Position numbers and translations under genes: made by a program
Source of the DNA: Bacteroidales bacterium
GTDB lineage: Bacteria > Bacteroidota > Bacteroidia > Bacteroidales > UBA10428
NCBI GenBank assembly: GCA_016938235.1
Contig: JAFGVA010000121.1
Location: 84,133-148,132, forward strand
Length of the DNA stretch: 64,000 nucleotides
Direction: 5' to 3'
Notes under the pieces: model-generated
Databases searched by the model: none
What the model saw: the letters and a program-made list of their open reading frames with translations, nothing else
What the model was told of the DNA's origin: nothing
Part shown: positions 63,740-64,000 of the stretch, in pieces
Position numbering within the stretch: the stretch's first letter is position 1
Layout: every line of letters begins with the position of its first letter

Positions 63740-64000
63740 ATGGAAGACTTTAAATCAGAAATCTTAGACAAGATTTGTTATACAGACCTTGTTTATGAAA
63801 GGATTAAAAAGAAACTGAACATACAACTCACAAAAGATGAAATCGAAACAATGATTCAGGAAATTATAGAAGAAACAGAATTAGCAAAATTTCAGAAAAC
63901 AGGAAAAAATATTTACATTACAAATAATTATAGAAATATTAGGCTGACAATTAATTCTTTCACCAATAGATTAATTACAGCAGACAGATTGAAAGAAAAA
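63740..64000 (+). CDS. DUF3781 family protein (partial, runs off right edge)
   Basis: 87 codons from the ATG at 63740 to the edge, no stop reached. It contains KICYTDLVYERIKKKLNI, QKTGKNIYITNNYRNIRLTI and the end TNRLITADRL, which match DUF3781 as I remember it. Family members are short (about 80-100 residues), so the stop should lie just outside. No function is known for the family. Confidence 0.65.
   Translation, partial: MEDFKSEILDKICYTDLVYERIKKKLNIQLTKDEIETMIQEIIEETELAKFQKTGKNIYITNNYRNIRLTINSFTNRLITADRLKEK

Noticed and set aside
1-64000. CRISPR arrays, transposons, prophage or tRNA/rRNA genes
   Set aside because: I scanned the intergenic regions by eye and found no spaced repeat arrays, transposase or integrase frames, cloverleaf sequences or rRNA segments.

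Overview
The window comes from an AT-rich bacterium of the phylum Bacteroidota, probably a marine or environmental lineage of the Bacteroidales/Marinilabiliales type. The evidence is a type IX secretion (T9SS)/gliding locus (gldJ, porP/sprF-like, porU, porV), two OmpH chaperones next to bamA, a DUF4105/Lnb-type protein, promoters with the Bacteroidota -7 motif TAnnTTTG, and the near absence of Shine-Dalgarno sequences. It is almost entirely chromosomal core and envelope DNA. I saw no tRNA, rRNA, CRISPR array, insertion sequence, integrase or prophage gene.

Layout. 1-718: sensor histidine kinase, cut by the left edge. 834-4821 (minus): pth, rplY, prs, engB, manA. 4915-7141: a PolB-like 3'-5' exonuclease, an alpha/beta hydrolase and pdxJ. 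7195-15897 (plus): a long envelope cluster of CBS protein, nadK, two beta-barrel proteins, uppS, bamA, two ompH genes and murI. 15906-24438 (minus): Lnb-like membrane protein, DUF1571/LysM-like protein, exported superoxide dismutase homologue, hisS, WbuC cupin, MFS transporter and two outer-membrane proteins. 24521-28054: GT39-type glycosyltransferase, single-domain response regulator, murF. 28119-35478: the T9SS/gliding block, with gldJ and a porP/sprF homologue divergent from porU-porV. 35602-41585: ispF, a CoA-binding protein, a VTT/DedA-like protein, a tandem universal stress protein, a small lipoprotein, then lemA, two TPM-domain genes and capA. 41638-47418 (minus): two M23 endopeptidases, a PQQ-like propeller, a MerR regulator, a Nif3 family protein and a zinc-ribbon coiled-coil protein. 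47534-56068 (plus): alaS, a lipidated prolyl oligopeptidase and two tandem acyl-CoA synthetases. 56069-56536: a hairpin-rich gap. 56537-59693: SulP permease, Crp/Fnr regulator and TauE/SafE permease. 59819-64000: a DUF3108 protein, a tldD-tldE pair and a partial DUF3781 gene.

The genes fit together mainly as envelope biogenesis. UppS supplies the lipid carrier, MurI and MurF make peptidoglycan precursor, the M23 enzymes remodel the wall, BamA and OmpH build the outer membrane, an Lnb-like enzyme may finish lipoproteins, and PorU/PorV/GldJ export and attach T9SS cargo.

The most unusual signals are non-coding or topological. The 468-base gap before sulP holds four hairpins, two of them clear intrinsic terminators each preceded by a TAnnTTTG box, which suggests one or two short RNAs or an attenuator. 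TldD has a full twin-arginine signal while its overlapping partner TldE has none. The superoxide dismutase homologue carries a Tat-like leader, keeps the four metal ligands and loses the usual second-shell residues. murF appears to be transcribed without a leader from a promoter embedded in the gldJ terminator. No single block looks like a wholly new multi-gene system.
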